NCBI RefSeq assembly: GCF_029227915.1
Contig: NC_079882.1
Coordinates: 22,201,001 to 22,265,000, forward strand
Direction of reading: 5' to 3'
Length of the DNA stretch: 64,000 bases
From: Hydractinia symbiolongicarpus
Lineage: Eukaryota; Cnidaria; Hydrozoa; Anthoathecata; Hydractiniidae
Positions 22,374 through 36,850 of this stretch are shown piece by piece. Under the pieces are notes generated by a model. It worked only from the letters and a program-made list of their open reading frames with translations, had not been told where the DNA came from and ran no database searches. The position numbers and the translations under genes were made by a program. Each line of letters starts with the position of its first letter. Positions within the stretch are counted from its first letter, which is position 1.

Positions 22374-25300
22374 TTATGCGCCGAACTCTGGAGCATCGTC
22401 TTCGGTGAAATCTCCATATCGCCATAAGTTTACCTAAAAAAACAAAACAGTAATGGTTATCTCCTATACGCACTGTACGTAACACTTTAGATTCCAGGTA
22501 AAAAAATCAGGAAACAAAATATGGCAGAAAAGCTCACACTCTAAAAAAAGCAAACTTTGAAAGCAGATAATTTAGCGATGGTAGTTACAGATAAATGCGG
22601 TGGTATATGTGGTGGTATAGATAGGAAAGGGGGTATAGATGAAGGGGATAAAGAAAGGGAATATAAATGGAGAGGGTTTTAACATACATGAATAAATGAA
22701 GTCTACGTAAATATCAATACAAACTTACCCTATTTTTACGAGCTTTTTCTTGGGCAGCAACGTAATCATGGACAAGCTTCTGGAGACGTTTTTCTCTTCT
22801 TTTGTCAAGTAAAACAACACCGTTAGAAAGTAATGTACTTGCCAAATCTTGCTTCGTCTCAGGATTGCTCAAAGTTACAAATTCCTGCCCATTAAACTTA
22901 TACTCCATGTTCAAAGAAAACTCTTTGTTCTAAATAAAAAAAAAAAAAAGTTGAAGAAATTAAATAAAAAAAGCAGACTTTCTCTTCAAAATATGGCAAC
23001 AGTACAAAACGCAAATAACAAACCAGGGCTTCCTTGGCGAATGCATTGCTTAAATCATACATGTTCTCTTCCTAGAAAGGAGAAAGGAAAAAAGAATGAG
23101 TAAGTTTGATGGCCAGGATGGTTTAAATATGTTCGAGTAAACACATTAACAAAACCTGGATCCAATCGAAGATTTAAGTAACATCAAAAATTAGTAAAAA
23201 TAAGTAAAGATCTTACATCCTTAGGTGATTTCAAACATGCTAGACTGTACAAACGCGCTTGAGGTGGAAAACTAAAAATAGAAAACGTTGCAACTTTTAT
23301 CTGACAGCTCTCGAGTGTTTACAAAAAGAAACTTTAAAGAAAATTCTTAACAAACCTAGTGTAAGGTTGTGGTAGATTGGCTAACTTCGTGGAAGATACA
23401 ACTTCACGCTAAAAAAAACAAAACATCAATATTATATAAAAAACATACATCCTCTCAGTTAAACACTTAACAAAGTAGATCCTTACGTTTCCATAGTCAA
23501 CATAAAGAACATGAATCTTTCCATTTTGCTCAATCTTTTCTATTTTAGCACGGTACCTAAAAATAATTGGATGGCATATAAGAGCAAGATATGTTGTGCC
23601 AGATATATAAAAGCAACATATCGAACGTCACCATACCATAAGTTATCAACAAACAAGGATGCAACAAGATCTCCTCTTCTTGGTTTTAACGAACCAGGTA
23701 GTGGTGGACTGTCTGTCATCTCGGTTCTTAATTGTTGCTGCATTTGCTCAAATTGTGCAGCTAAAAAAAATATACGGTTGAATATAAACAACCAATAGGA
23801 TGACTTAAAAATAAGTACCAATAAAATGCACGTTCAAACTTACCATTGTCAATATGTTGTGCCCAAAATTCTACACCGCCAACAATTTCAGTAACAATGA
23901 CCTGAAATAAAGGATTGGATATAGTTTCAACTAAACACTAAAAAGGGAAATCGCAAAACACTTCGTAGTTTAACATCCAGACTACTTTTACTCAATATTT
24001 TTCAGTATTTACCTTTTTGAAATTAGTCTTTCGTTCACTGTCTTCAATCACAACAGCTTCGTGGGTTTCTTCCACATAATCTTTCCATACACCAAGCTTC
24101 TTAGATTTCGCACGTTCTTCAGCTGCTGACAATTCCTTATAATAAGATGTTCTCTCTGCTGTGAAATGTACTTTAGACAAACCTTGTTCAACCAAGGCGA
24201 GAGATAAATTGACATTGTCTACGAAAAGAAAACCAATGAAGTTTCCACCTTTGTCAATGTTTTCCACTTGAAACTCCACCTAAATTACGAAGGATAAGAA
24301 TAGCAATAAAAACACGTCATTCATCATAATCTAATCGAAACATAATATAAAATTGGAATGAAATTTAAGAGAGAATCGCAATATTATTTTAACATTTTAA
24401 CGCAAAACATCATAAACAGTACTATGTTATACACTTACATCACGCTGCATGGTGTGTTCCTTGCTGTAGTCGTATGCTTCTTTGCCCATTAATTCATCTT
24501 CAGATATTTGAGCACCAGCAGGATTAAACGCTTTCATACGTGGGCAGGAAATACCAGCTAATAAGAACGTAAAGAGGCAGCTTTGGCTTGGTACAAAAAA
24601 TCTGAATCTTGAGCCACTTGCAACAAATTCAACAATAGCTTGTGATCTTCCTGCTCGTTGCATGAATGGAAGGTATTGCCTTGATTTGCCAGCATCACCT
24701 GACAAATCAGCAATTCTATGAGCTGGCGGATCTTTTTTGTTGTGGAGGCCTTTGTTGTTTTTGAGAGCTCGACTTTCAGCAGACAGCAATTCATCATAGC
24801 ATGAAGAACGAAGATCATCGTCTGCTCTATGACGAAGACAGGTGGCAAGACCTTTGCTGATTAGCATTTCTGCTATGTTGATTTCACCAACAGTTACAGT
24901 AGCACACTGACGTTCTGGATATCCATCATTAGCTGGCTTCACATAGTCAATATGCACATTAACCTTTTTACCAATTAATTTTTTACGAAGGAATTCACGA
25001 GCCTCAAACATATATGGAATGTCATATAATGGGCGACCCCTTTTTCCATCTCTGGACGGTCCATTCTCTACAACACCATCATCTTTGGGTTGTGCTCTTG
25101 GTGGACGCAGACTACTTAAAAATATCTTTCTGATATCCCCACTAGCTAATTTCACCATAAGGGCATCAGCATTGATGACTTCAGTGACCTAAAACAGATC
25201 ATCGATTTGTTTATAAGTAAGGACGTGCATTAAATACTCAACAGAAGCATCAAAGGTAAAAAGTCTCATACCTTGCCAGTAAATTCATCAATGGATGTCA

Positions 25301-28300
25301 CTGTAGCAACATAATCTTTCCACAGTCGTAACTTTTTGTCTTTGGCAGACCTAAAGAAAGAAACAATTTTGAATTCTGGGTGTTAAAACGAAAGGCGAAC
25401 AAAAATTATTTCGTGGCAGCCAGAAAATATATTTTAAGCAAGAAATTTTTTTTTATAGATTTCTAAATCCTAAAATCCACTAAGATAACTACTATAATAA
25501 CAAATAAATAACTAAATATCTTCCTGGCAACATTTTAACAGAATTTTTATGGCTGCATGGGGTGAAAATAAGTTGGTTTTGGATGAACTCACCAGTAAAC
25601 ATAAAAAATAAGATCCTTGACTTGAAAAAATATTTTACGTAAAATAAGAGCATTTTATAACCTTTGTTTAAACTTTTTCGAACTTAAGAAATATCTGTCA
25701 TGACCAACAACAATATTTTTTTATGTTTTGAGACACTTTCTACAACATATTAAGAGTCTTTGAACGACGAAGTATGTTATGAGATGATTACAATTTTAAT
25801 AAATACACAGGCCGTTAACATTCAACAGTAAATCCAATGTGCAATATAGAGGCTTTATCTATGTTTTTCCTATTCTGATCTTCAACTTTCAACTTGTTTA
25901 ATTATATTGTCATATTGACCCATGATCATCACAATAAGGAGAAATATATTCCAATGTTTTTAATTTAGCCACCCGTTTAAGTAAATGTGTAAAATACTGA
26001 ATTATAAATAATTGAGCACTTATTAAGATGTAAACAAAACAATATGTAAACAAAACAACATCAAAACATTCTCAGTCTTATTTTTTTTGTTATGATGGCT
26101 GTAACATGTAAGTTGATTTATAATGGAGCAAACCAAGTCAGACAGTCTTGTCTTCAAAATAACACTGTCTGAACTTTTATTCAGCAGCCGTGCTACATCC
26201 AATACTTCTTTCCTTTACGCTAAATGACTTTTGCATTTTTTGATCACATTAAATTTTACTTAAATTTTTTTTTTGTATGAATAGAGATTACAGTTGATTC
26301 CAGAATAACAATGAAAAATGCATATTTCAGCACGCAGCAAGTTTGAATTCGATCACTGCCAGCAGGTTTGGATTCAATTGAAATTTGCTGCAGGATCAAA
26401 CGGAAAGTGAGTCTAAATCATTTAGAAGCTACTATACATTTTAAAAACGCTACGCATAACATTTTTTCAGTGCGTACTTAGCATAACAAAGTGTATAATG
26501 ATAAAATAAAAAAGATCATCCCCGAGAAACGTTATATTGTGCGTATTTTTGAAAACATCAAAAATCAGTTTAGACAATTTATTCTGCTGTTAAAACATCA
26601 TTGTATTTAGATAGTTTATCCTTTAATTCTTTCCTACCAGATCTGTTTTCATGTTGTTTGCAATCAATAAGGTACATGAACCAAAATTAAGAACTAATAT
26701 CTTCGCTGAATAAACACTATTAGCCTTACTTTTCTATGCTTATTAAACTATGCACCTTTATTTTAAAACTCTGCAATTTTTGTTAATTCAATTTATAAGG
26801 TGGCAACATTTTTATGCAAAAGAGAAAGGTTTCAGCACCCATATGTAGAAAGACCTAGATAGAGTTTTTTTAAGTAGTTACCTAACACAGGTTAGAAAGC
26901 AATTTACAAACTAACCTTTCTGCTAGTCTGTATTTTTTGTGACCATTCGTTAAAACCCCCATGCTCCAATCAACACATTTAGCAAATCCTTCTTTTAAAA
27001 GCAACTCAGCAATATTTCCAGCTGGATGTAGGACAGTGCCCAACAGGTTTTGGTTTGACACTCCTTCAAGAATAATTTGAACTTCACGCTGCAATATTCT
27101 GATTTCAGTGAAATATTTTGCTTCTTCTGCAAACATTTCAGGAACCATTTCTTCCTTGCCAGTTTCTTTGCTAAGTTCTCGTCTGTATGAAGGACACTAC
27201 AAACACAAATTATTTTGTACTAATAATAATTTTAGGGTGGTAAAATAATCAAATTGTAAAAGGCTTTATTATATATATACACCTATCACCCAATAAATGG
27301 GCATAACATAGATAAATAGAGATAAAAGTACAACTTTAGACCTAGTCAAAATAAAATAAAATATATTATATAAGTTAAATATATGAAATAGAAAAATAAA
27401 TAAATAAATCAATTCATGATACTCTAGCTCTCTTCTCCCTTCTTCGCTCATACCGAATAATTCTTAACTCATTATTATTCAGAAACACCTGCGATACTAG
27501 ATCCTTCCAAAGAGATCTATTGGCAAAAGTTTCTTGCCATTCATTAAAACCAACCCATGTTTCAAACTACTTTTCCACGTGTGTTTATACCTTAATTTTG
27601 GTCGACTAATAGCATGTGTTCCTTCCACAAACTCACCATAGAGAAGTTCCTTAACATGACTTTCACTTCTCATTCTTGATACATGGCCGAGCCATCGTAG
27701 CTGGTTTCTCGAGAGCGTCAGTTCGATGTCTTCAACGTCAGCATGAAGTAGAACATCCTCGTTGCTAATGTAATCATCCCATTTGAGTGACGCTGTTGTA
27801 CAGTACGCAATTGATTGATGCTTTTGCGATACAGTGTCCAAGTCTCATTGCCATAGAGAAAAAAAGGCAATAAACATTGCTTCCACTCTTTGATTTTTGT
27901 AAAGGTAGTAAGGTCATGCGAATCAAAAACTCTATTTCGCAAACGACCATATGCAGATGAGACCTGAGCCTGAATACGAACAGTCAGTTTATTTTTCATC
28001 GAGCAGTCTCTGGCTACAAAACTATCAAGATACTTGAATTGCTTGACGTTAATAAGTTCTGTACCGTCAATAAAGAATTTACACTCTTCTCCGATGCACA
28101 TAGTTTCAGTCTTACTGATGTTAATTGAAAGACCCATCTTTTCTGACATTTCATTGTAAGCTGTCAAAAGAGCCAGCAAACCAAAGGATGAATTGCTGAA
28201 AATAGCTATATCATCTCCATATTGTGCTTCCCTGATAAATTCAAGATAGCATTTTGACGTTTCTCTCTAGCCTTTTCCATAAGTTTTCCGAGGGTGAAAA

Positions 28301-31300
28301 TACCATCAACCGTACTTCTACCATCTTGATAGCCTGATTGGGACTGAGGATATATTCTTTCTGCAATGTTTTTCAGTCTCTACAAAAGGATGTCAGCAAA
28401 AACTTTCCTTACAACACTGAGTAGGGAGATTCCTCTGTAGTTGCCACAAAGACTGTGATCCCCCTTTTTTAAGGGGAAAAAAGATATTGGGGTCTGTTAA
28501 GTTGGATGGTATGGATTCAGTATTCCAAAATAACGTGATGGAGAATGGGAATGCTCTTAAGCGAACTCCTCCATGGGCAAGGATTTTAGGTAAGATACCG
28601 TCAGGTTCTGGACTTTTTATAAGTCTGGAGTCTTATAGTGCTTTTTCTAGCTCAGCTTCGCTAATTGGTGCATCAAGGGATTCATCAATTGGGAGTTGTT
28701 CAATTTCATCCAAAATTGTTGAGTCGACTGCAGATGGTTGATTAAGAAGATCACTGAAGTGGTCAAACCATTGTTCTGTTATGGCAACAGATGATGTTAT
28801 AAGTGATCCTTCTCTAGATCTTACAGGATGGGAATTGTTGCTTTTGGGACCGTAGATTTTATCGATACTTGTGTTCAGCTTCATCAGGTTTTTTCTGAAA
28901 ACATTGATTATTCAACATCCTGATACGAGCTCTCAGTTCATTCCGATGAAGTCTCTTATTTTTCACAAGTTGTCATATTTCTTTGTTGTGGTCATCAACG
29001 AAGTCACCAGATTGCTTCATTTTTTTACCAAAAGTATGTTTCACAGCGTCTTGGACGAGAGTTTTAAATTCTTTCCATTTCACTGTGCATTCTGGTAGTT
29101 TTTCATCAAGATATTGGTTTAGCATTTGTTCCTTCTCATTAGACATATGGGTATCTAACTTCTTTGGTGGCCTTGTACCTTTTTCTATTTTGCTTATTCT
29201 GAAATTACATTTACAGATTAGAAGTTTGTGGTCAGTGAAAAAATCAGCTATAGGACATACTTTAGTAACTGTGATATTTTGCTTTGCACTCCTGTTGGCT
29301 AGTATGTGGTCGATTTGGTGCCAGTATTTTAAGTGTAACTTGTTTATGTTCATTACCGCTGCAAAAGATTGTGTGACTTTTTTCAATTGCATTGCCAATT
29401 CCTGTACAACGTACTTCACTCAAAGCACATATATCAATATCAGCTGCATCAATTTCACTGCATATTATTGCGGTTGCGCGCTCCGGTCTGACAGATTCAA
29501 TACTGTCATTAGTTGTCTGTAGTTCCATGCACCAAGATTAATCTTTTTAAAGTTTCTAACACTTGCTTTATTAGAGCACAGATATAAGAAGAAAGCCTTT
29601 TAACCAGTATATATTATAAACAAAGTATTATTAGACCTTCCAAAGACACCATAACAAAATTAATTGGCTCAATTAAGGGTGAATTGTGAATAAAGGCTTT
29701 AAATGAAGTCATGACAATGTAATAGACTTACTTTGATGCCAGTCAGCATTACAGTGACATGTTCAAAAGTGGGAAGTAAAAATGCTCTGACTGTGCTTCC
29801 ATCACGAACCATTTCAATAATAGCTGCAAGAGAGAATTAAAAGGTAGTAACAAAGAATTTCATAATTGACAAAGTTGACAGGGGAGCTGGAATTCTAACC
29901 ATTGACAGGCTTTCCTTTCTTTTGATCAACAAAAAGCTTTGGATCCTCTATGTTCCATGTGACTGCACGAACATGATTCTATAAAAACACAAGGTGTAAA
30001 TAAAAAATAAACCAAACAGTTATCAACAACAAAATCAATAAAAAGATAAACAGGCTACCTTAGCATCATCTGACCACAGTCCCTTCTTAGCAGCTTTAGC
30101 AGCATCTTCAAGTTCAATTAATTTTGTACCCCTGAAACAGTAATTATAAAAAGTAAGAAAATATTCTATATATAACCTGAAGAATCTTTTTGATCCAACA
30201 CAGCATAAAAAAATTGAAATAATAGCAAAAATATATATTGACATGTACCACTTATATATATATGGGCAACTTACTCTGAAGGTGGTCTGATTGCAAGCCG
30301 TTGTACAGTGACTAAACCTTCTGCCACTAAGTCTTCGGAAATATTCTTCAATTCACCATTGCCTACAAAAATTGTTTAGTTTTATATAGGTTTATTGCTT
30401 TAAAGAACATCATACAAAGCTAGCTATTAATGCTCTTGCGTAACACAAAAAATAAGTTGAAAAAAACTAAAGCACTTACTGTTTCGTACAAAAACTGATC
30501 CATATTCTCGTCTTGCACCGGGAGGATTATATTCAGAATGGAACTGAACCTCTTTTCCAACTAACCTCTTGCGCAAATACTCACGACTTTCCCATGAATA
30601 AGGCTAAATATTAAATTGTTGCATGAGCATCTCACAAGGCAAATTTTATACTTACAAAGTAAAGTACAAGCAAGGTATGTACAATTTTTTAAGAAATGTG
30701 GACATAATGTTAATGACCTAAACAGTGAATCCAACTAACACCTAGTATTCTTATATGCTAATGACTATAAAAACTATGGTTGCTGGGAAATAACAATTCT
30801 GTAAGTCCACATTCAGGTAGGCTGAAAATATCTCATCATAAGCAGCTTATAACACATCTGAAGAATAAATAACCTTTTAAAATGAAAAAGCAAAAAAGGC
30901 AGTTTTTCTATCATTTGCCTGTGTGAGATAAAAGAAAATCTGTCCCTAAAGTCATTGAACTCAAAGCACATTAAATTTTCTGATATTTGTAAAAAAGGTA
31001 TAAAAAATAATTACTGCATCATCAGAGCTTTTTGTTTCTCCAGTTCCACGTCTTGCTAATCTTGGTGCAGCCACATTAGATAAGGCAACTTGTTTTTCTG
31101 GAGGAGGACCACCTTTAGGTTGGCCACGAATGACAAGATTGTCACCAGATAAGACCTATAAAAATATATGCATGCAACAATCATTTGTGGTTCCTTTATA
31201 GCTTAGCAAAAGGATAAATAAAATTGAAGCATGATAGCTTATCAAGTATATTGATCTACAATAGCTTAGTTTTTTCAATGAAAAATACTACACGTCTGTG

Positions 31301-33213
31301 TACTGAAATATTTTTTTATGTGTATCAGGGTAAAAATTTAATACTTCTACACCCAGTTTTTTTGTGACAAAGGTTGAAAATCTTCAGCTCGCAAGTACTT
31401 ATGTTGCAAACCCGGATATGAAAAAATCGCAAGTGAAACCAGCCGTAAATATGCATAATAAAACAATAATATTCTAGGATTTGGATTAACATGTTTAAAA
31501 TGTTAAAAAAAGATTGACTAACGTACTTGACTTCAGCATGAAAATTTATGGAAACATGCAAGTTTTTAAGTTTATACACTAAGTACAACTGACTGTATTA
31601 GTAACCAAACTTTTTATGTTTGATAAAGAAATGAGTATCAACTGCAGTTGATCAAGTATTTCTCACTTATTTTCCTAAAAAGTTTCTTGTTTCCTTTAAA
31701 CTTGATGCTGTTAACCCGGATCCATAAATTAATGATAAGTACGCATCTTGTTTAAATAGTTTTTACAATCCATTCTAAACTTGTTCTCAAAATCTATCAT
31801 ACTCAATGACTGTTTTTTAAAGTCACAAAATAACATATGTGGGAAGATAACATGGATATGTATATTATTATTATTTTCTCAATCCATAGCTTTACTGGCT
31901 AAATGTGAAAAATTTAGTTGAAAAATAGGGTCTGTCAGGTAATTCTAACGCCAAATAATTGCCATCTAAAAGAGGAAACAAATTAGTTTTGAGGAAAATG
32001 AGTGGCATATTTTGATTTATCACATAAAATTATATATGATTGAAAATTTGGAATACCAGACCAATATCAGAACAGCATTTATTGAAAGTTAAAGTTATTA
32101 CATTTTATAAGAGTTTTAACGTGATATTCAACCGCAGTGAAACATTCACGGTGGTTGAATATCACACAGGTCCCAAAAAATTAAAAATGAGAGTTTGTGG
32201 TAAGGACTTGGTACTTATTATCAGTACTATGTTCTCTATCGGTTATGCACTACCTACTGCTCTAGTGTCTATGAATATTTTGTACCTGGAAAAGGACAAA
32301 GAATGGGATTCTGAAGGACAGAATAATAAGCAGAATAATAAATAAGGATGAAAGAAATGATAAGCAAAACTATTTATTAAAAAAAACAGACCACCGCAAC
32401 AATTAATCATAGAAACCATCCCCACAGCTGCAGTTCATACATATGTAAATTATGAAACCTGTCGATATTTGCAATGTTGAACTTAGTGCATGTTCAAGGA
32501 CTTACATGAACACACAAGACATTATTGGTGTACTTCTTGAGGAAAGTGCATCTTTATCTCATTTAACATGTCTCACCGACAACATATTTATTTTTTTATG
32601 CTTACAATCAAAATTTCAACCAATCAGCCATGTGAATTCAGATTGTAAATTCAAATTTTAAGGAGAGTCTACCTGATGCTCTTCTGTTTAATTCCTACTT
32701 TGGATTTTTGCTACTTTCCACAGCCTTGTACCGTAGTCGGCGTAATGCTGATAAGAGCATCAGGAATTTGTGTGGTCTTTTCTTCATAAATTAATAAAAG
32801 CAGTTGTACTCAGTGCATAAACTTGAAAATTTACATGTTTTCATGAATTTTGATGGTGAACTTAAATATGCTTGTCATTTTTGTTAAAAACGATCAAAAA
32901 TTTTTAAGCATGCTAACCAGATTCGAGAATACTATGAATGCTGCCCCACAAACTCATAAGCAAAGTTAAATTTCAAATGTTAGCTAGTCATAAATATGTT
33001 GCATTTTTTGTTTTATATCTTAAAAAAAGAGTAAAATTTGTCAATTTACCAGAAAGAAAGAAAGAAGGAAACTCTGGCTAGATATTAAAATTAGAACGAA
33101 TCGAAATCCTTTACACTGGTTTTTCAACTAAACACCTATAATTTAACTAATTTTTACCATACCTGTTTTACAATGCCAGTAAATATTAATCCAGGTTGTG
33201 AAGGCTGAGCCAT
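22374..33213 (-). CDS. SND1: Staphylococcal nuclease domain-containing protein 1 (Tudor-SN), complete, 19 coding exons
   Basis: Multifunctional RNA-binding protein of stress granules, RISC, splicing and transcription co-activation. Exons: 33213-33163, 31155-31015, 30603-30480, 30362-30275, 30131-30059, 29978-29900, 29823-29732, 27196-26916, 25350-25272, 25188-24439, 24279-24013, 23901-23844, 23760-23637, 23556-23487, 23408-23356, 23271-23217, 23071-23024, 22929-22729, 22433-22374. All phases agree and sum to 897 residues; human SND1 is 910. Four N-terminal SN-like domains ([56 protein letters not shown]) precede a Tudor domain at about 715-760 ([24 protein letters not shown]). A split fifth SN domain ends [17 protein letters not shown]. 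The start Met begins MAQPSQPG in the first exon. The window shows no sign of damage. Intron 7 carries a LINE relic and intron 1 dispersed repeats. Confidence 0.97.
27420..29530 (-). pseudogene. Decayed APE-type non-LTR retrotransposon inside SND1 intron 7
   Basis: Fragments in order on the minus strand. 29528-29262 is the start of an apurinic-like endonuclease ([14 protein letters not shown]). 29419-28973, in a different frame, holds its C-terminal half ([22 protein letters not shown]). 28884-28633 is a linker. A reverse-transcriptase palm near 28226-28203 keeps a YGDD box followed by [12 protein letters not shown]. 28179-27497 holds the thumb and tail ([10 protein letters not shown]). Frameshifts and stops between segments mean it is dead. 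It lies in the same orientation as SND1 but away from splice sites. Confidence 0.85.
31475..31611 (-). repeat. Dispersed repeat, copy 1 (inverted)
   Basis: Read on the minus strand it resembles 32800-32935 and 49560-49725 (shared elements: a CAGTTGTACTTA start, a cATGTTnnCATnAATTTT middle and an AAGCATGTTAAC-like end). It lies in SND1 intron 1. By-eye similarity only. Confidence 0.6.
31920..32935 (+). repeat. Dispersed repeat, copy 2, in SND1 intron 1
   Basis: Shares blocks with 49270-49725 in the same order: ACTGCAGTGAA-like text around 32130-32160 versus 49520-49545, and TTAAATATGnTnGTCATTTTTGTT at about 32865-32890 versus 49650-49675. No coding potential was recognised. A short hairpin (32672-32764) lies inside. 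Confidence 0.6.
32672..32764. repeat. Inverted repeat CCTGATGCTCTT
   Basis: CCTGATGCTCTT at 32672-32683 and its exact reverse complement at 32753-32764 bound a 93-bp segment in SND1 intron 1. Probably a tiny foldback element. Confidence 0.7.
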
Positions 33214-34894
33214 TGTTTTGCTGATTGACTTTTCTAGTTGAAGGTCTTTAAATCTACCAAGCTGGATAATTTTTAAATTAAAGTCTTCCCCTTCTTCTTC
33301 TTCAGATCAGATGTTTTGAACAAAAGAACGATTAACCATTATGGAAATCGTGTACAGGAACACTGGGGCGAGCATTAATGTTTACGTGTTGTTCTCGGTA
33401 TCACAGATATCCCCAAATGAGCATGGTGGATTATCGTAGGAAATATTAGCAAAAGCTAAAAAAAATTTAGCTTTAAATGTAGAGTAAAATAAATATATGT
33501 GAAATATTAGTCAAAGTAATAGATGTAAAACATAAATACGGGCTAGTAGATGCAAATAGCCCTTTTAATGACGTCATTTAGGTGATCTCACCACGGTGAC
33601 TTTGACTCTTATTGTCTCGATTATCCCTAACACATTGTTAACCGTGTGGCGCCCGTTTGGAGCTCAAGTGATAAAGGAATGCGTTTTGATTCCCGATCAA
33701 ACGATCATAAACTAAACTTACACTCAGTACACTCCTAACACTGCATTTTCACCAATTAGCATCAGGCCGAAGCTAACACTTTAAAGAAACTAGAGTCATG
33801 TTAGTCCTAGATTTCAAAAGAAAACTTTTTAATCAAAACTCGATGAAATAGGTTTTGCTGGACTTATTTTATATAGGTCTTCCAAGGTGCATTTACTTTT
33901 GTGGAATTACTAATCTAGTCATTCAAAAAGCGGCTGGAAGGTCAAAAATATTTGGTGACTTTTCGAATCCACTTAAAATTGAGGGCCATGCAGGTTTGTT
34001 TGAATACAAGGATCTGTACGTGCACGCATTTCATCTTCATATATCATATATAGGCCAGGATCAAAGTTGGACTATCCCAAATCTGAAGAAGTATGATACC
34101 ACTACCCGAAAACTCGTGTAGCTTTATCCATCCGATTTAACTATGTGAAATGTTATAACTAATCAAATTCGTTACTCTACGAGCCAGGACCAAGGCATTC
34201 TTCAGATTTCCTATAAAAAAAATAAAAATAAAAATAGAATTAAATTTTTTTGGGACGTTGTTCGCCTACAAAAAAATTGAAGTTTTAAGAATATTTTCTA
34301 ACCTTTATGTTAGACACAAAATTAAGAATATAGCAAATCGTGTTTTCGATCAAATATGTTCAGGAGGCGGCATTGCAGCATTAGCTGCGAGGGTAATTGC
34401 ATGGCAACACCCGAAGCGACTATTTCAACTGATTTTAAATAGCTTTTTGACAAATTTACCTTTTTTCACCACCGTGCATGGAATTTTCTAGGGTCTTAAA
34501 ATAAGATTCTATTCTCAGGAATGTTAAAGTCGTGAGATAAAAATCTCACACTATTTTTAGGTCCTTGGTTTTAGGTTTTAGGTTTAAGAGTATATAATTA
34601 TATGTAGACAAAGTAAACGGTTAAGGCTGCCAAATCAGGTTATTGCAGTCCAAACAGCTAACCACTTGCTGTGAAAGTGTTGACACGGCCAAAAGACTGT
34701 TGGTGCCAATTATCAGTCTTACCAGCTTGACACTTGTTGTAACTCTAGCGTAGTTGGAAAGTGTTGATTTTACTAGTGGTTGAATTTTGTGTAATTGGCT
34801 TTTACTCAAGATCTTACTTATAATGGATGTGGATCTTACAAAGATAAACATCGATCACAAACACTTATCTACTTGAAAAAACTGGATTCCCAAC
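33214..34894. other. Upstream of SND1, no gene recognised
   Basis: Should contain the SND1 5'UTR and promoter, but no core motif was clear. Plus-strand open frames at 33855-34121 and 34258-34491 are short and unlike anything I recognise. Confidence 0.5.
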
Positions 34895-36786
34895 ATGGGT
34901 ATTGTTCATGATCAACTGGTTGGAAATTTTTCTGGTTCCAATGGTGTACTTATTGGTCATATAAATATAAATGGACTGCAAAGAAAACTTCATGAAGTTG
35001 GAATTTTATTAAATGAAGTTAACTTTGACATTCTTGCCATAACTGGGACGCATTTATCAACGGAAATAAGTGATTCAGAAATCTCAACAGCAAGGATCGG
35101 AACAACGGCAAAGACCACTGAGGAGATTGTCTAATGTACATTTCCAATGTTTTAAATGTATCAGAATCTTTGGCGATGAAATTGTAAATTTTTTTTTTGA
35201 ATTCATCTGGTTAAATGTTATTGTGAATTCTCAAAAGACATTAGTAGCTTGTATTTATCGACCTCCAAGTGAAAAGAAATTCTTAAATAAATGGGTGCCA
35301 ATATTGGAATCAATGTGTTCAAAACGTAAACACATGGTCTTACTCAAACAAAACTGACAATGTGGTAACTAACAGTTTTGCAAAGCTCTTGTATAATTTT
35401 AATTTAGTGAACTTGATTAAACAACCAACACGTATAACAGATACATCAAGCAGTCTAATACATCTCATTATAACAACGCAACTTTTCAGCAAACCTCATA
35501 TTTGTCTGACTGGATGTTACGATCCATGTATCTCCGACCATCACTTGGTTTATACATCACTTAATTTTAAAAAACCAAAGCGAACACCAAAATTCATCGA
35601 AGTGTCAAAGTGCCTTGATGAATCAAAATTAATAAAAGATTTTGAGAATGTTCCTTGGCAGATTTGTTCTATTTTCGTAATGTCGACGATTCACTTTGGT
35701 GTTGGAAACACCTTTGTAAATCGACTGTAACAAAACATGTAACTTTCAGAAAAGTTAAGGTGAGACAGAATTCAAAACCATGGATAAATGATGAAATACG
35801 AACAGAACTAAACAACAAACACAAGTTGCTTTTAAAAGCTCGTAAAACATCAAAAGGCTCAACAGAATGGAAGGCATATAAGAAGTTGAAGGACAAATGT
35901 ACAAAATGGGAACGTTTCACCTGACCATAGCAATGTATTAACACCATCGATTGTTCGTAGGAGTTGTATGAAAAATCATTTAAAAACAGCGTAAGAAAGT
36001 AAAGCCTTTGGTGCTGATCAGATATCTGCAAAACATTTAAAACTTATTGGACCTCAAAACTGTGGCCTGTATAAAGTAATTAAAGGAAGTATAAACTCAG
36101 TTAAATATCCATCTAGTTGGAAAACAGGGAAAGTAAAATGTTTATTTAAGAAAGGTTCGAAACAAGACTGTGATAATTATCGCCCTGTAACACTGTTAAG
36201 CATCCCTAGTAAGATCTTTGAGAATATGCTTTCAGCTCAAATAGACAATCATCTTAACCAATTCAACCTCATAAGTGAACACCAGTGCGGTTTTCGGCCA
36301 AATAGATCAACAGAATATGCCCTATTACACATGACTAATATATGGCAACAAGCCATTGATCAAGGAAAGATTGTTGCTGCTCTGTTCATCGATTTTAGGA
36401 AAGCATTTGACTGTGTTTCACACGATATCTTGAAAAAGAAATTAATAGCTTCTGGAATTTTAGGAAATATGTATTCTTTGCTTAGTGACTACCTTAGTGA
36501 ACGGAATCAGTTTACAGAGGAAGTGGAGTTTAGAGCACCTCAAGGCAATTGTCACCATCTCCTTTAGCATCTCTGGTTGAAAAACAATCGACCACTTGCT
36601 GTACTTCAAAAAATATGCTCATCAAACAGCCACAATTTAAAATTATTTGATATGAAACATCATTTCGTTATAGAGCCTCGGCATTGTGGAACAAGAAAAG
36701 ACTTGGACAATGAAAGACTTGAAACAATGATATACATAGATCTTGGGGTAAAAAAGAAATTACAGACTCGCTTATCAAATCGATAG
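34895..36786 (+). pseudogene. Internally deleted non-LTR (LINE) retrotransposon
   Basis: Plus-strand fragments in order. The endonuclease begins GHININGLQRKLHEVG with FDILAITGTHLS and continues in other frames (CIYRPPSEKKF; RITDTSSSLIHLI; ISDHHLVY). The reverse-transcriptase fingers and palm carry NYRPVTLLSIPSKIFE, CGFRPNRSTEYALLH and FIDFRKAFDCVSHDIL, breaking off at RAPQGN. A C-terminal tail follows (36577-36786) directly, so the segment that should hold the YxDD catalytic box is missing. Several stops also interrupt the frames. The element is dead and different in sequence from the LINE in SND1. Confidence 0.85.
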
Positions 36787-36850
36787 GTCAGAACTATATG
36801 CGTTGTTGTTGTTTATTTGTTTTTTCTAAGCAAGCACTCTGTTAAGTAAC

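Noticed and set aside
22714-22730. SND1 ending at RVSLY by reading through the last donor
   Set aside because: Splicing to 22433 restores the conserved NLWRYGDF C-terminus; the read-through is intron retention at most.
24558-24848. 96-codon minus-strand frame in SND1
   Set aside because: Out-of-frame shadow of the large 25188-24439 exon.
33855-34121. 88-codon plus-strand open frame upstream of SND1
   Set aside because: No recognisable domain, no splice or promoter context, length compatible with chance or transposon debris.
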